A stretch of 64,000 nucleotides of DNA from Acanthacorydalis orientalis (GCA_034766995.1 CM068314.1:29219708-29283707); one strand, 5' to 3'; positions 1-13,599 are shown, counted from the stretch's first letter. The notes: generated by a model from the sequence alone, not told the origin. A program made the numbers and translations.

Positions 1-1965
1 TCTCAATATTAAGTATGATTGACATGTACATGAAACGCATTCTATTATATAAATTTTTATTCAACGTACAGAATACAAAAAAAGATTGCTAAACCTGACC
101 TACACAATTTTAAAATATGACGTTTTTTTTTCATCAGCACATCCTTAAGAATATACTCGGTTCTTAAGAATTCGGCAGCTCAAAGTTTGTATAGGATATT
201 TTTGATTCTTCATTACTAATTATATTAATTTACAACCTGATTATAATATCCGTTTAATATAATATTACAAGGGAACATAATAACTGGTTTAAATTGAATT
301 ATTTTATTTAATGCCATTTCAATGTTAATTTCTTATAAATACACATATACTTATGCATATGACTTGGTTCTTGATAATCATTTCCATAATTGTTATCTGT
401 TTCTCAATATTTGCAGAAAATTTTCCTTATATATTCTAAATAAATTCTTAATGATTGTTGACTATTAACTTGAATTCTTGATTTTTAGCTATAAATTGTG
501 TATAATAAATTAACGGGGTTCTTGTTATTTGGATTTTTTTATTATTAATTTAATTTTAGTTAATTTGTTCTAACAGTTATTTATCACTTGATATAAAATG
601 TAAAATTCAAATAATTTATGTATATTTTATTACAAATTCTTTATTATATATAGAATCATTATCTTGAGAATAAGTACGTTAGAGGTCGTTGAAAATTATA
701 TCCTTGTAAAAAATATAAGGTAAAAATAACATGTACTTTACATTTTTTTATCATTTACATGCGAATTTGAAGCAATTACCTTTCTAATTAATAAAATAAA
801 CATCCATATCTGTGGATATGAATTAGTTATTTACAAAAAACCTGTCTTTACGTAATAAAGTTGGTCTTTAAAATATGGGCTTATTCCTATACATTTGTGT
901 TCACTTTAATTTTTTTATTTACTTAGTTTTTCAACCTTTCATTACATTATCATTTTTTAAAAAATTAAAGAGAGAAAATGTTAGGTATGACCCGAATACA
1001 TTTTTAATACACAATCTGGGCTAGATTTGAATTTTCTGTATATAGGAATTTTTATTTTAAAGCAACTTGTATCTTTAAAATTTTAATATTTCTTCAAAAA
1101 CAATAGGCTAGCAAAAAAGTTCAAACTAATAAAAAATTATTTGTCGTGGAAATATTAAAAATAGTAAAATGATTTTAATATACTTATCTAAAAGAATAAA
1201 TTATTGAAAATATAACATTTCTTGGTATTTTAAGACATTTGAAAAACCAGAAATTTCTCTTTTTCATATAACTCAGCGTACAGTTAAAATTATTTTATTT
1301 AAATGTGTAAATATCATTTAATTATCAATTCTTTTATGATATATTATAAAAAAATCGTTAATTATAAACAAATATATAAATTATGAAGTATGTAGTGTAT
1401 ACAATAAATATATATCTATGAAAAATTTAGTAATAACTCGAGATTAAATTATTACTAATATCTTTATATTCGCATTATATATTTATTTACCTTTATAATT
1501 AATTATTATACGTATTGATTACTATCTACAATTTATTTTCTAATTTTGTATACTATTTTATTCTAATTTTTGTGTAAAAACTATAGTCATTATTTTGAAA
1601 TATGTTTTTAAAATACAACTAAAATACATTTAGATAATCAATCATATATATTACAATGTATAATTGCAAAACAAGAACCATTTTCATAAATTTTAATTTA
1701 GTATCACGAATAGCAGAGTGATTTTAAATATTTAAAATAAACTCAATTTCTTATATTAATTAAAAAAATAATATTTTAATGAAAGAAATTTATATGCGTT
1801 TATTGAATATAAAATTAATATAAGTATATACTAGTATTCCAATAAATACGTTTATGTATAAATATATCTTAACGTTTATAGTTTTATTCTGCGAAATATT
1901 AAAGTTATTTAAAAAAGTAATACGCGCACTATATTAGAAAACAAATAAAAACTCAATACAATTAA
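1..1965. other. A+T-rich stretch without recognisable genes
   Basis: All six frames are closed at short intervals and the sequence is homopolymer-rich A/T. I see no RNA gene, no transposon ends and no repeat beyond short A/T runs. Confidence 0.7.
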
Positions 1966-1969
1966 TCAC

Positions 1970-2590
1970 AACTGCAATGAAAACAACTAACCAATGTCCG
2001 ACTGTGGAAAGGGCACATGGAGCTCGAAAGGTGCAAATGTCATAGCATCACAACTGGCCTATAGGGCACACAGAAAATAAAATTTATTTCAGTGCAAATA
2101 AATATCTCGGGATAGAATTCAATTACTAACTTCTATAAGTATCGGCTGTTGCAGTCCAACCAAGTTTTTGGCAAAGTCTAATACCATTTTCGGTGAACAT
2201 TATCGACGGAAACTGTTTAAAACCGAAACAACCGTTCGTGATTGTAACGGGTCGCGATCGCGCGCTCTCCGTCTCACGAACGAGTCTGCTCTGTGATGGC
2301 GACCGCGTCGACCAGTATTCTACTGCTCCAAACTAGTCGACAAGACAATTCAATTACAAGGGCTGTATTTTCCACGGGGTAGTTAGCGAGGGGTTGAAAC
2401 TTAACGAAACTACCCTCATATAAGTCTCAGTCAAGGTGAGAAGCGCTAAGTTATAATGGCTGGCCCGTTCAATCAGCATTTTAATTTGAACAAGTAAACG
2501 TTAATTTACTTCTTTTTTCCTGCTTGCGATTGAGGTCGGCGCGTAATTAGGGCTTCCTTTTGATTTTTTTAAAGAAAAATAGACAAGTGT
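1970..2590. promoter_or_regulatory. G+C-richer island, putative conserved non-coding or exon/promoter region
   Basis: This segment is clearly richer in G+C and CpG than its surroundings. It holds a perfect 10-bp palindrome CGCGATCGCG (2253-2262) inside a 9-bp inverted repeat, CGTTCGTGA at 2233-2241 and TCACGAACG at 2274-2282. A 28-codon frame starts at the ATG in gtgATGgcg (about 2296) but has no recognisable similarity. Islands like this in an A+T desert are often conserved enhancers, promoters or untranslated exons. That role is inferred from composition only. Confidence 0.35.
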
Positions 2591-3213
2591 CAGGGTAGTT
2601 AGTATCCTAGTTATTTATCATGGAATTCATTAACGCAATCAATTGTATTAAACATATATATATATATATACACACACACAAGAGTTTATGATAACAGAGA
2701 ACAAATTTATAAATTTTATTTAAAGTGCTGGCATTGTTCTCAAGTTAGAAAAATGTTAATTTATCATTTGTAGAAGTAACCAAATAATAAATTGAAATTT
2801 TATCGAAACCAATATCAAATAATAATAAAAATTCGTACTTATTTAAAAAAAATCCGTCTATTTTTAATTATTGATAATAAAAGATCTTTTTATATTTTAG
2901 ATTAATTAAAGAAATGTTTTACAAACTTGTCTAGAGGTAAATGAACTAAGATTTATCTCTAGGAATGATAGTTATTATTTTTTAAAGTAAGAGAATAAAA
3001 CACTACAACTGAGTCACTGTTTATAATAAGCTCGAGAATAGTAAATTAATATTAAAAAAAAGAAGTATTCATAATAATTACATACATAAATTCTTTGGTA
3101 AAAAAATCGAAATTCTTATTTTATTATGTACTTCTTTATTCATAAATAACTAATCGCTGTTGTAATATATTGTAATATTTATATTTAAGTATTAAATGAT
3201 ATGAAATAAAACA

Positions 3214-3248
<35 letters not shown>

Positions 3249-3424
3249 ATATATATATATATATGAAGTATAAAAATAATATATTTTTGAATATAATCTT
3301 CATAATATTTGATAACTGAATTGTAGACATTTTGTGTATTCGTCTTAATACAAGTGTGTATGTGTGTGTGTTTTATAAAGATGATAGAGAGATGTTAAAA
3401 TGATTGGTTGATTTTAAAAAAGGG
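2591..3424. other. A+T-rich spacer with two small microsatellites
   Basis: It contains a (TA)n(CA)n run at 2654-2681 and an interrupted (TA)n run at 3217-3264. The reading frame overlapping the second run is an Ile-Tyr translation of the repeat, not a gene. Confidence 0.7.
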
Positions 3425-3580
3425 ATTTGTATGAAAAGCAGCGGAGTGTCCTCTTACCATCAGACCCACAATTGAATCCTTGCGAGTGCAACGACAGCGT
3501 CCATCCAAAACGACGGGACAAACCGTCGAAGAAGGGCACAGTGCCTGCCAGTCCATTCCATTTACCGTTCACAAATTGAA
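3425..3580. promoter_or_regulatory. Short G+C-richer island
   Basis: About 150 bases have near-balanced composition and several CpGs (for example aacgacgggacaaaccgtcg, itself a partial inverted repeat around gggacaaa). No coding frame or RNA fold was recognised. It is a candidate conserved non-coding element only. Confidence 0.25.
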
Positions 3581-4370
3581 ATAGCGAAATACGAAGATTG
3601 CTTTCTATTATATTCTAAATTTGATCGAATAGAATTCAACAGCGACGAATATTGGTAGAATATTTTCATGTTTTCATATTACGTATTTACTATTTTGATA
3701 AGACGGACAAACGTATTTTTGTGTGTTCCCATCTGTATACATATAAACACACACACACATATATAAGTCTATATGTTTACTGTTAAGGAACGGATGATGT
3801 TTTTTTTTCTATTTGACAGGATTTATTTTGATAGAGACATTTTATTTAACTATATTTCGTGTTATCAAATCGAATTACAAGTTTATTCTTAACACATGTT
3901 TTCGATTACTTTTAGACGTTTTCGCTGTTTTTTCGACAATTATTTTTTATGAAACTGATATAAGTAATGATTTACATTATGTAAATGTGTTTTTCTATTT
4001 ATAATTATACAGGTATAAGAAAAAAATAGAAATAATATTCACTATGGAAAACTAAACATAACGTATAAAGTATCTTTAGAAATAAAATAAACGATATATT
4101 TGCACTTTCTTTTTCAATCTGTTTTTATTGCTATATGTTGTATTAATGAGATTTTTAAATGGATGAAACTATTTCATAAGTCAAAACAGAATTAAATCTT
4201 TAATTAAATATATATATGATATTAAAACTAAGTTTGCAATTTCCGATATATTCTCACAGAAAATAAAATTTTCTCTTTATATATAACAATATTTTATTGA
4301 ATTTAAAATGAAAACAATATAGATTTATTATAAATAACGAAATTCGTAATATTGTCGCTACATAAATAAA
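3581..4370. other. A+T-rich spacer, nothing recognised
   Basis: A 63-codon plus-strand frame at 3813-4004 is composed mainly of Phe, Ile, Leu and Tyr codons, as expected from random A/T-rich DNA, and has no family features. Confidence 0.65.
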
Positions 4371-4486
4371 AATATAAGTTAATTTTAACTGTTTTTTAAA
4401 TATAATTTTCATTTGAAATTAGAATAACAATAATATTAATAAAATATGGACATTTATATGAACATTATAATACAAATATTTGTATA

Positions 4487-4525
<39 letters not shown>

Positions 4526-4699
4526 ACGTATACACACATTCATATATATATATATATATAAGTTAATTTTAGCTGTTTTTAAATAGAATTTTCATTTAAA
4601 ATTAGAATAACAGTAAGATTAATAAAATATGGATATTTATATGAACATTATAATACAAATATTTGTATACTATATATATATATATATATATATACAGAA

Positions 4700-4764
<65 letters not shown>
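4371..4764. repeat. Tandem duplication of about 185 bp with embedded (TA)n/(CA)n
   Basis: Two copies lie head to tail: roughly 4376-4558 and 4559-4764. Each begins with AAGTTAATTTTARCTGTTT and runs through a shared block ending AATACAAATATTTGTATA. Each then passes into (TA)n, a CAGAAAC motif, a CA-rich run and a second (TA)n. The unique parts are about 90% identical by eye, while the microsatellite parts differ in length. A duplication mediated by the flanking (TA)n arrays is the simplest explanation. Confidence 0.85.
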
Positions 4765-4765
<1 letters not shown>

Positions 4766-5020
4766 TAACATAGACTGTAGTTTGAAAATATGAATTTTGT
4801 TTTCAAATTAAAAATTTATTTTATTAAGGACTAATATTTAAAATATAACACAGTGTGTGTACATAATATGCGATAAAATAGTACACGTCGTGGATTTGTA
4901 GCAGACGCAACTATTATAGAAATTGAGATTTAGAATGAACAGAAGTCGAGTAAATTCACCTTTAAGTAAGTCATAAGAAATATTGAAAATCCCGCAGCAA
5001 AACATATATATTCATAAACT

Positions 5021-5160
5021 TCATGCAAACTCCTGATAAAACGAACAGAAATTCATAGAATTGATAGTTGATCAGCGAGCAGTGGTGATCACACCTCATG
5101 CAAACACTCTGATTTGACGCCGTTGCTCTCCGTAGCCTTAAGAGTTTTTCAACGTGATTA
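5021..5160. promoter_or_regulatory. Island with duplicated octamer-like motif
   Basis: TCATGCAAAC occurs at 5021-5030 and again at 5096-5105. Both copies are followed by a related CTGAT...ACG stretch, so about 24 bp is repeated directly 75 bp apart. ATGCAAAC is one base from the POU octamer ATGCAAAT. TGATCA also occurs twice between them. The flanking sequence is G+C-richer than background. Regulatory function is inferred, not shown. Confidence 0.3.
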
Positions 5161-5521
5161 CATTTGTTTAGTTTTATTGATTTGCTCTTTCCTTTTCTCT
5201 ACTCTTTGTTCGCCACTCCAATGTATACTCAGGTTTAAAATAGTGAATAGAAAAGAAATTTCGAAATAATTAACTGAAATCATTTAAAATATATATTTAA
5301 AGAAGATTTAGAATAAATGTGATCATTGACAGGAAGAAAGCATAAAGATTCATTAAGGTCTAAGTAAGACAACAGGGAATATCTTTTTTATATGTAAACA
5401 AAGCAGCTGGTACATATCATTATCAAATATTTACTGGGAAAAACAAAATTTTGACATTTAAGTCAATTGGGATTATTTAATGACATCAAATATTGCTTTA
5501 AATAATACCAATTATTAAACG

Positions 5522-5523
<2 letters not shown>

Positions 5524-5575
<52 letters not shown>
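5524..5575. repeat. (TA)n(GA)n compound microsatellite
   Basis: About 15 TA units pass directly into about 11 GA units. Confidence 0.95.
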
Positions 5576-8280
5576 CATAAAAAAATATTCAATCCAGTAA
5601 ATGGGGTGATAAAAAAAATATTAAGGAAATAAAGTTCGGCAGAAAATCACGACGGAATTTTATAAAACATTAAGGGCATCTTGTTTTTTTTTTACTCATG
5701 AGATGATCAACACGTTGACAGGGATACAAAATTTAAAGATAGAATTCCTAAAAATAATAGTATATACAAGTATAAGTTACAACGTACAAGATTGAATATA
5801 AAAATTAATACTGTCATTAGAAATTAGTTGAAAATTTTCAATTTAATGGAAGGAATCGTTGAATATAGAAATAATTAGGTAAAGTGTATTGAAAAATATC
5901 CGACGATAACATACCAAAAAAATCTTATTACCAATTTACAGAAAGAATAAGAGTAAATGGAGCGAATAAGAAATTTGTAGATCAAGATTAAAAAGAATCA
6001 TGGCAGGTAATGCTTCATACCTGAAGAATATTTAAAATAAATTTCCAAAAAAATAATTTCAATATACTTCTGTGCTCTTTCATGTTTTCACATTTAGATG
6101 ATAATATTTATATAAAAATATTCGTCGGATATAATTAAACATGTTCAAATTTTTTCCGTTGTTTTTTATATTTTTTTTTTATCAAAATTGATGTTTTATT
6201 TTGAATAGAATAAATTCTTTGAATTTTTTATTTAATATTCCCTACAGCGAAACGTTACAAGTAAATACATACTTTTTTCTGTGTTCAATCAATATTATTT
6301 GTCCGGATATAAGAATTCGAGATTTTCGTGTTACTGTTGTTAGCTTTAAATACTGTAAACTGAAATATACCGTATTTTATTTACAAACAATACCTACTAA
6401 TACATTATTTATTTTTTTTATTAAAAAGTACACAGTAAAATTTATCTCAGGTATTTGCTAACTATGAGATTTGGAAAAATTCTTTTATATATTTAATTTT
6501 ATTATTATCTTGACATTTATAAAAGGTCTGTGTGAACAATTTTAGGATTTTCTATATTTAGTAGTCTTGATAATTTCAATTATTATGTATCAATAATTTA
6601 TTTCTTTTCTAGTGATAGATTCTGATTATTTTTGTAGTCATCTTATGATTTGTTCATCATTTGGAGAATATTAATAATTAAAATGAATTTTGCGATTTTA
6701 AAAGTTTTTATATATATTCAAACACATGTTGAAAATATTATTTGAGTCCCCTTACATTTATATTAGAGGTACCTTTTTATCTACTTATTTTCTATTAATT
6801 TTAAACATCTTAGATCCTTTAGATTGATTGTTTTGGTGTGGTAATTTTAAAGTGGAATTCACCTGCCGTGTGCATATTAAACTTAAATAAAAAGAGATAT
6901 AGCTCTTATTATTTATGCATAAAGTTTGTAATTAATTATCAATTTTTATTTTAGTTTATATTTTATTTATTCAGTTCTAATAAAGTTCTAATTAAGTGAA
7001 GTTAGTATAAAGAAATGAAAAATTTCAGAACATTTTAAACATATTGAATCTTTGTCTAACCCTGATATAATTTATAAAAAGTATAATAATTTTAATCGTA
7101 TGACTGACTTAAATACACATTATAAAATAACTATTTTCATATGTTTTAATAATTTAATTTAAAAAATGTATTAAATTTTAAATTTATCTGAAATGTAAAA
7201 TATTTTTTTTAGTAATTAATTTTTCGTATTATCATTTTTAGGTTCAGTATGATTAAGTTTGATATAAATATGATCTTCCATTAGTCTATCTGTGTATGTA
7301 GATTGGGAAGAGGAATTAGAAAAATCTATTTTCTTATTGGAACTCCTACTACTAAAGTTGATGACTTATATGTTTTAAAATATTATTAAAAACCTTTAAC
7401 TGGTTTTAATTTTTCTGATGATTTATTAATGTATATTTGGAGTTGATAAATAGACTTCGAATTAATTCTAATTAAGGTATTTAATAATGTATAGTGAAAA
7501 TAATATATAAAAATAAGATTAAACATAAAATATTTGAAAAATTTGTCGGTGCCAACAAGAGTAATTGTAAAATAGAGGGAATCGAGTGACAGTAATTAAA
7601 AATAGTATTACCAGTAGTTAACAGTATCGTAAGTTATAAGGAAGAGCTGAAACCGGTGGTAGTACAATACAGTATCGGTGACTTAACGAGGCACTGTTGA
7701 AAAGAATATTAAAAAAATGCTGCATAAAAAGAATCACAGATAAAGAACTCACATACGTTATTCTTAACTTAATTGTGTTTAAGATCGACAATTCCAATAT
7801 ATTCTTTTATAATACTTTGTTATAAAAATATGTAATTTAATAAATCATACAAAATGTTCTCTTCTATATGAATATAAATAAAGTTTACAATAATTATGAG
7901 TGTTTCAAACAAATGAAATACATATAACATGCGAACAAATACAATAATACACAATCCAGTCATATATAATGGATCGAATGTACAAAGACTGTAATATCAA
8001 TTAAATCATGCACTGTTTACAATTGGAATACTGACGCAAATTGTTCATAATTTATGCAGCAATATGTATTAATGCATACATCACACAATATTGTCGATAA
8101 TTTGCTTAACAAATTATATTTCTCGAAACGTGAATGCTTTAAATGTTCGATTGGATTCTGTACCTTAACAATCGATCACATAAGGAACAAGTATTGGCGA
8201 ATTACTTGCTTTTACTTACAGTGTTGTATATTTCTTAAGGCATTTTCAAGTCATCGAGATACATATATATGTTCAGATTG
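5576..8280. other. 2.7 kb A+T-rich, no gene recognised
   Basis: No frame shows a recognisable domain. The frames at 6201-6461 and 8054-8281 lack codon structure or motifs. Around 7540-7690 the sequence is slightly richer in G+C but carries no recognisable feature. Confidence 0.6.
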
Positions 8281-8510
8281 ATCGTATTAATGTGTCGGTC
8301 TCGGTACGCACAAAGAGATTGAAAAAGAATATCACAAATTAATCATATCGCATGTCGGTGTGTAGTATCGGATGTTAGCCACAAGACGCGCGCAGATACA
8401 CGGGCAATTAGCATAGTCGCGGAGCGAATCGTATAGAGACCAGTGTCTAGTCAGCGAACGTAGGAGTTGTGGTCCGTGAGATTCTTCAACTATAAGTCAT
8501 CGTTCTGAAA
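8281..8510. promoter_or_regulatory. G+C-richer island
   Basis: About 230 bases have multiple CpGs (gacgcgcgcagatac, tcgcggagcgaatcg) and no sustained reading frame. They are bordered on the right by a (TA)n array. Candidate conserved non-coding element. Confidence 0.3.
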
Positions 8511-8511
8511 A

Positions 8512-8563
<52 letters not shown>

Positions 8564-9787
8564 AGATCTTAAACAAAAGACAGAGAATTAAAAAACGGAA
8601 GATGAGAGAACGAATTGTAGTATATTAAAAAAACATACTAATTTTAATCATGTTATTAGATATCAATAATATTGTTTTATTTGACTAAACAGTATGTATT
8701 TCAAGAATAACAGAAAATATGTAAATATAATCTTACACTTTAAATCAAGTAATATTCCTCTATAACACAATGATATCTTGAACAGTTTTATTTCTAAATA
8801 CATTTTTATCTAGTTATCTCCTACTTTTTTTTAACAATTTTAGTACTCTTAGTTCGATTATGTTGACAAGGTACGCTTAGCTTAACTTATTGTCTACTGA
8901 ATTAATTAAAATGCAAATTTTCAACAATATGATTTTTATTCAAAAAAGGATAATGTTAGAAAACACAAAATGTGTTTTTAAAAAAAAAATATTAAGTTTT
9001 TTATTCGAATGTAAAAATATCATGAAGCGAATAATGAATTATTGGTTATTTAATATCAATTTTTTTTTAGAGGGCTTGAAAATCTCGACAGTATGTACAG
9101 TACATAAAGTGATTTTTACTTGCTGTTTGCGTTTATTGACACTAAAAGTGATTAAAAGAGGGAAATGAAATAAGTTTATTAACTGCTGTAAAAGTTCTCT
9201 GTTCGAAACATATTATTTCCAAAAATGAAAATATTTCTTGTCCACAAAAGTCCCTATATTTAATGGCACATTATTATTTTATATAGTCTTATTAGTTACT
9301 GCGTTTTCAAATGTTCCCTCTCATCTACACTAAATAGAAGTATTTTTATATTAATTTATTCTTTGCTGATTTCACTTAAAACATTGATGATTAGATATGG
9401 ACATTGTTTTACATTGACGTTAAACAGACGAGTTTGTACAAAATGTGTACTTTTTTATTGTATACTGAATTAACACATATTTTTATTGAAAATTTAATTA
9501 AAAAATTCACTTGTGTTGTAAACTAAAATTTTTAACATGTTTTTCAATGAAAAATTTGATAAACCGTTTATGTATTTATTGTAAATGATAACAAAAAATC
9601 ATATTAAACGTTCAAGATATTTACTTTCCTGTAAAAAAATAGAATAAAAATTTAAATTTAAACATATTCATTAATAGCTACGATTCATGATAGCTAAATG
9701 TTATAATTGTCGAAATGTTGTTTTTAATTTATACCTAGAACATTGACAGCATATATATATATATATAAAGAATATTGATGGTATATG

Positions 9788-9790
<3 letters not shown>
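8511..9790. other. A+T-rich spacer
   Basis: It begins with a (TA)n array at 8524-8561. A 92-codon plus-strand frame at 8890-9168 is Lys/Asn/Ile/Phe-rich and shows no motif. Nothing else is recognised. Confidence 0.6.

Positions 9791-9791
<1 letters not shown>

Positions 9792-9838
<47 letters not shown>
9792..9838. repeat. (TA)n microsatellite
   Basis: An uninterrupted TA run of 47 bases. It abuts a short G+C-richer fragment (9839-9905) that begins CTAGGGAGTTACACCCC and looks like a transposon end without a visible partner. Confidence 0.95.
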
Positions 9839-9839
<1 letters not shown>

Positions 9840-9968
9840 TAGGGAGTTACACCCCTTACTCGCGTTGCTCGTCAACCACCGGTCTTTCTACGCTCGCCCA
9901 CTTGTCAATTATAAGTATGCACATGTAACCTAATGGAACAATAAATATATCAAATAAATAAGTCAACG

Positions 9969-9977
9969 TCATGGATT

Positions 9978-10025
<48 letters not shown>

Positions 10026-10045
10026 CCATGCACTATGAGGGTTAA
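9969..10045. repeat. Inverted repeat around (TA)n, next to TTAA
   Basis: CATGGATT at 9970-9977 and its complement AATCCATG at 10022-10029 flank a (TA)n core of about 43 bases, so the segment can fold as a hairpin. Reading inward from the right the order is TTAA, CCCTCATAGTGCATGGATT, which resembles the end of a TTAA-targeting (piggyBac-type) miniature element. The left end lacks a clear TTAA, so it would be a degraded copy. Confidence 0.4.
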
Positions 10046-10535
10046 TAGTGAAAATAATTCATTAAATTTGTACAATTCAGCAACGTATGAAAATATGTAT
10101 TTTAGAAATAACAAGAAAATATACAAAAATACAATTTATATGAAAATCAACAAGGGTTAGTGAGTGGAAGATGAGTGTATAGTTTGGAATAGAAATAGAC
10201 AGCGAATATTGTATTACAAGAAGACCACAGATATACGTTTCTAAGAAAGATAAAAATCCCAGTAGGAGAAGACTAGATGGAATTAGAATATCAAAAAAAT
10301 AATTGGTAAACTATAGAAAATAAAAGTTCTGGTTTGTTAAAATCGAAAGGAATGATAAAACACCTTTATTCGGCATTGGATCGTCAACGATTGAAGATGA
10401 CGACGTGTATGCTATGAGACTGTATGTATATAAATTTATCACAGAATGTTTTAAATTTATTAGACATATATGATTCTCTATATTTTTTTATGTATTTCAT
10501 TTGTAATTGCTTTCATAATTGAACATATAAAAAAA
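10046..10535. other. A+T-rich spacer with one weak short frame
   Basis: A 48-codon plus-strand frame ends at 10468 and includes an acidic TIEDDDVYAM segment. It has no convincing start or family, and I do not call it a gene. Confidence 0.5.
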
Positions 10536-10539
10536 ATAA

Positions 10540-10680
10540 TACCCTGCGCCTCCACCATTCAATATCCGAATGAATCGGCACGCAACTAGTCTCTATAGAA
10601 CCTGATATACGATCAGACTAGTAAACTTATGATTACAGTGGACCCCCTAGCGAGTGCGCAAGTCTAGACCACATAATAAA
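10540..10680. promoter_or_regulatory. G+C-richer island
   Basis: About 140 bases have balanced composition, including ACAGTGGACCCCCTAGCGAG near 10636. It could be a conserved element or the fossil end of a transposon. No inverted partner was found nearby. Confidence 0.25.
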
Positions 10681-11193
10681 ATCATCTTCAGATATAAATA
10701 TTGGTTTATGATTATATAAATACACGTGTTTTATCACGTTCACTTTGATATCTAGTAAATTTCGAACGGTATCGCCGTCTTTATTTTATTAATACGTTCG
10801 TTGTTTCTTTTTTATAAACATACAAATATATTCGGATCGTTTATTATTTATTTATATATCATCATTGTTGGTGATGAATGGTATCCCGCTTTGAAAACCG
10901 TACGATTAAATATGTAACTCTTTGAATATTTTATTTGGTAATGGATAGGTATCTTTGACATCTGAAATTAATGTTATTAGAATCGGTTCGTCCGAATGCA
11001 GGTTTCATAATTTATATGTGTTGAGGAGGAACGATTTGTTTCGATGAAGATTATAATTTTATATGTTAATTTGTATTTAAATATATAACACTGTAATATT
11101 CAAATGTGAAACAGTCATCACGTTCTAAATAAAGTATTTAGACAGGATTTTTAATTTCTTTCGTGACTTCATTACATACATAAAAAATTGTTG
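10681..11193. other. A+T-rich spacer, nothing recognised
   Basis: No coding frame, repeat pair or RNA motif was seen. Confidence 0.65.
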
Positions 11194-11234
11194 TATATAT
11201 ATATACATATATACATATATACATATATACATAC

Positions 11235-11281
<47 letters not shown>

Positions 11282-11344
11282 CATACATATATATATATAC
11301 ATATATATACATGCATATATATATACATACATACATATATATAC

Positions 11345-11404
<60 letters not shown>
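11194..11404. repeat. Compound (TA)n/(TACA)n microsatellite, 211 bp
   Basis: This is the longest simple-sequence block in the window. TA runs are interrupted by regularly spaced TACATA and TACATACA units, then a pure TA run closes the block. Four overlapping frames on both strands encode only Tyr/Ile/Met/Cys repeats and are artefacts of it. Confidence 0.97.
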
Positions 11405-11407
<3 letters not shown>

Positions 11408-13599
11408 CATATTCAATAATAAAAAATATTTCGCATTGAAAAAATGAGTATTGTTTATGTTAACTGCCCTTCTTTGATTATAATCAATGATAAAAGTGTA
11501 TACACAATTATATATCTACACATATTTAATTTTCTAAACAATATAATGAAGGGAAAAGTATACATATATTAACAAAAAAAAACAGTATTTTTAGTTACTA
11601 GATCGGTCATTGTGATTAAAAATAAGTGCAGTTCAACGAATTATATAATATACAATAATTAAGAGTGGTTACCAAATATATGAAGAAAACTGATTGAAAA
11701 CTGAACAGTCTTTTTTACAGAAAAAACAAGTACAATTTTATAATATTTTAGATATAATTACTCAAAAAAGAGTTAAAATTTATGAATTTTTATTTGAAAG
11801 ATGATAATAAAAAATAATAATTACTGTATTTTTCATTAAATTTTCTCTAGTTTTTATTATAACGTTTTTTTTACATTTAAAAATGTCTCCAGTAAAATAT
11901 TTAGTTGATAAATAGAATATTGTTTTGACTTTTATGAATAATCTTTGAGTATAAAGATAGGGGAATAAAAAAATAAATTCATGATTTTGACAAAGATAAT
12001 ATAAATTATAAATATATGTTGTACTGCAAAGAAACTATTTATATATTATGTTTTTACCGTAATGTTTCATATTAATTATTTGATAAAGAACGATTAATAG
12101 GGTCTAATAAAAATGTCTTTTTAATATTTCCATATTAAAGTACTTTCTTTTAAAATGAATTTCTTATTGAAAAATCAAATATACTTAAAAATTCAGGTAT
12201 TTTGTTTTTAGTACATTATAATTTTTACAAACGAATGTTATTTAAAACGGTACATACTAAAAAATTCTTAATTTATTATTGTGTTCCTGATTAATATATC
12301 TTTTCATTAAACATAAAATTATAAATCACTGGAACTGTTTTCTATTTATCTTTGATTTTTATACGACTTTCTAGATCATAAAATGAAAAGTACAGTATTA
12401 TTTTTAATATTAATTATCATATAATTTCGTATTGTTTACATTTATTTTCTATATTCCAAAAATATAACTGTGTTATTATATTTAATAATTTTTACAAAAT
12501 AAAAAGCATACTAAATAAGATATATAATTATGTTTTATATGATTAATTTGTGTTCTTGTTATTATTAAATACAAACAGTGTTTTAATTAATCTGAATTAA
12601 GGTAATAAATGATAAAGCAGTACATTATATCAGGAAATATTCTTTAAAATGTAAAAAGGATTATAAATAAAAAAAATATATTTCACAGTAATTCAGTAAA
12701 ATAAAGGAAAAATTCGTTAAATTGTTTTCTTATGATGTCAATACCAAAATTTATAAGTGAATTGTACAGACAATTATAAAACGTATTATATATATATATA
12801 TATATATGTATATATTTACATTTCAATAATAGATATTTTATTTTACGAATACATATTCGAATAACCACTGTTTTAGTAGTCAAATTAAAATAATTTTCAT
12901 GAAGTGAATTTAAAGATAGTGATTAGTTTGTTTTGAGTATTACAATAAACTTTTAAATTTAATACTTGAAATTATTATGTGCAAGACTTATTTCGTACAG
13001 TAATTTATTTTAATATTCGAATTAATAATATAATCTAACCGATATACTTGCTTAAAATTAGATAATTATGAAAAAAAATAGATAATTGTAACTGAAGATC
13101 TCAGATTAGCAATACATTAAAAAATGGTTATAAAAAAAGATGAATGTTTAAAAGTTTCACTTAATCGAAGAAAATTTTGAGAAATATAACAAAATACACA
13201 AAAAATATTTGTATATTCTAGAAAAGCCAAAACTGCATAATCGTATTTATTTTACAAGAAGATTTAAATACTAGCAGTATAAACATACTACTATTATTTC
13301 ATAAAAATACAAATATTTCATAAAGAATAATGAAACATGTTCTTCATATAAATATGATCTACCATATATATAAAGTACATGCCCACGATATGACCATATG
13401 AGATCAATTTTTTTATTTACAAATATGTAACCGTCACTAATAAATTTATCCGAACTTTTTATCGAAGAGAAGTCTACACATTTAGAATATCTGTGACTAA
13501 ACAATTATAAGTAATTAATTTGGATTTATATATATATATATACGTGTGTGTGTATAATATGTATATATTGTAAAACTTATCCTTAAAGTCTCGCTACAT
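11405..13599. other. 2.2 kb A+T-rich, no gene recognised
   Basis: It contains small (TA)n runs at 12786-12814 and 13528-13560. The minus-strand frames at 12683-12883 and 13271-13504 show no domains. Confidence 0.65.

Noticed and set aside
9839..9905. Fragment beginning CTAGGGAGTTACACCCC as a transposon terminus
   Set aside because: No inverted copy is present in the window, so boundaries and class cannot be supported.
10322..10468. 48-codon frame with an acidic segment
   Set aside because: Short, without an initiating ATG near its beginning and without similarity to anything I know.
11125..11439. Four overlapping reading frames on both strands rich in Tyr, Ile, Met and Cys
   Set aside because: They are translations of a (TA)n/(TACA)n microsatellite. 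Open frames on both strands through the same repeat are expected and carry no coding signal.
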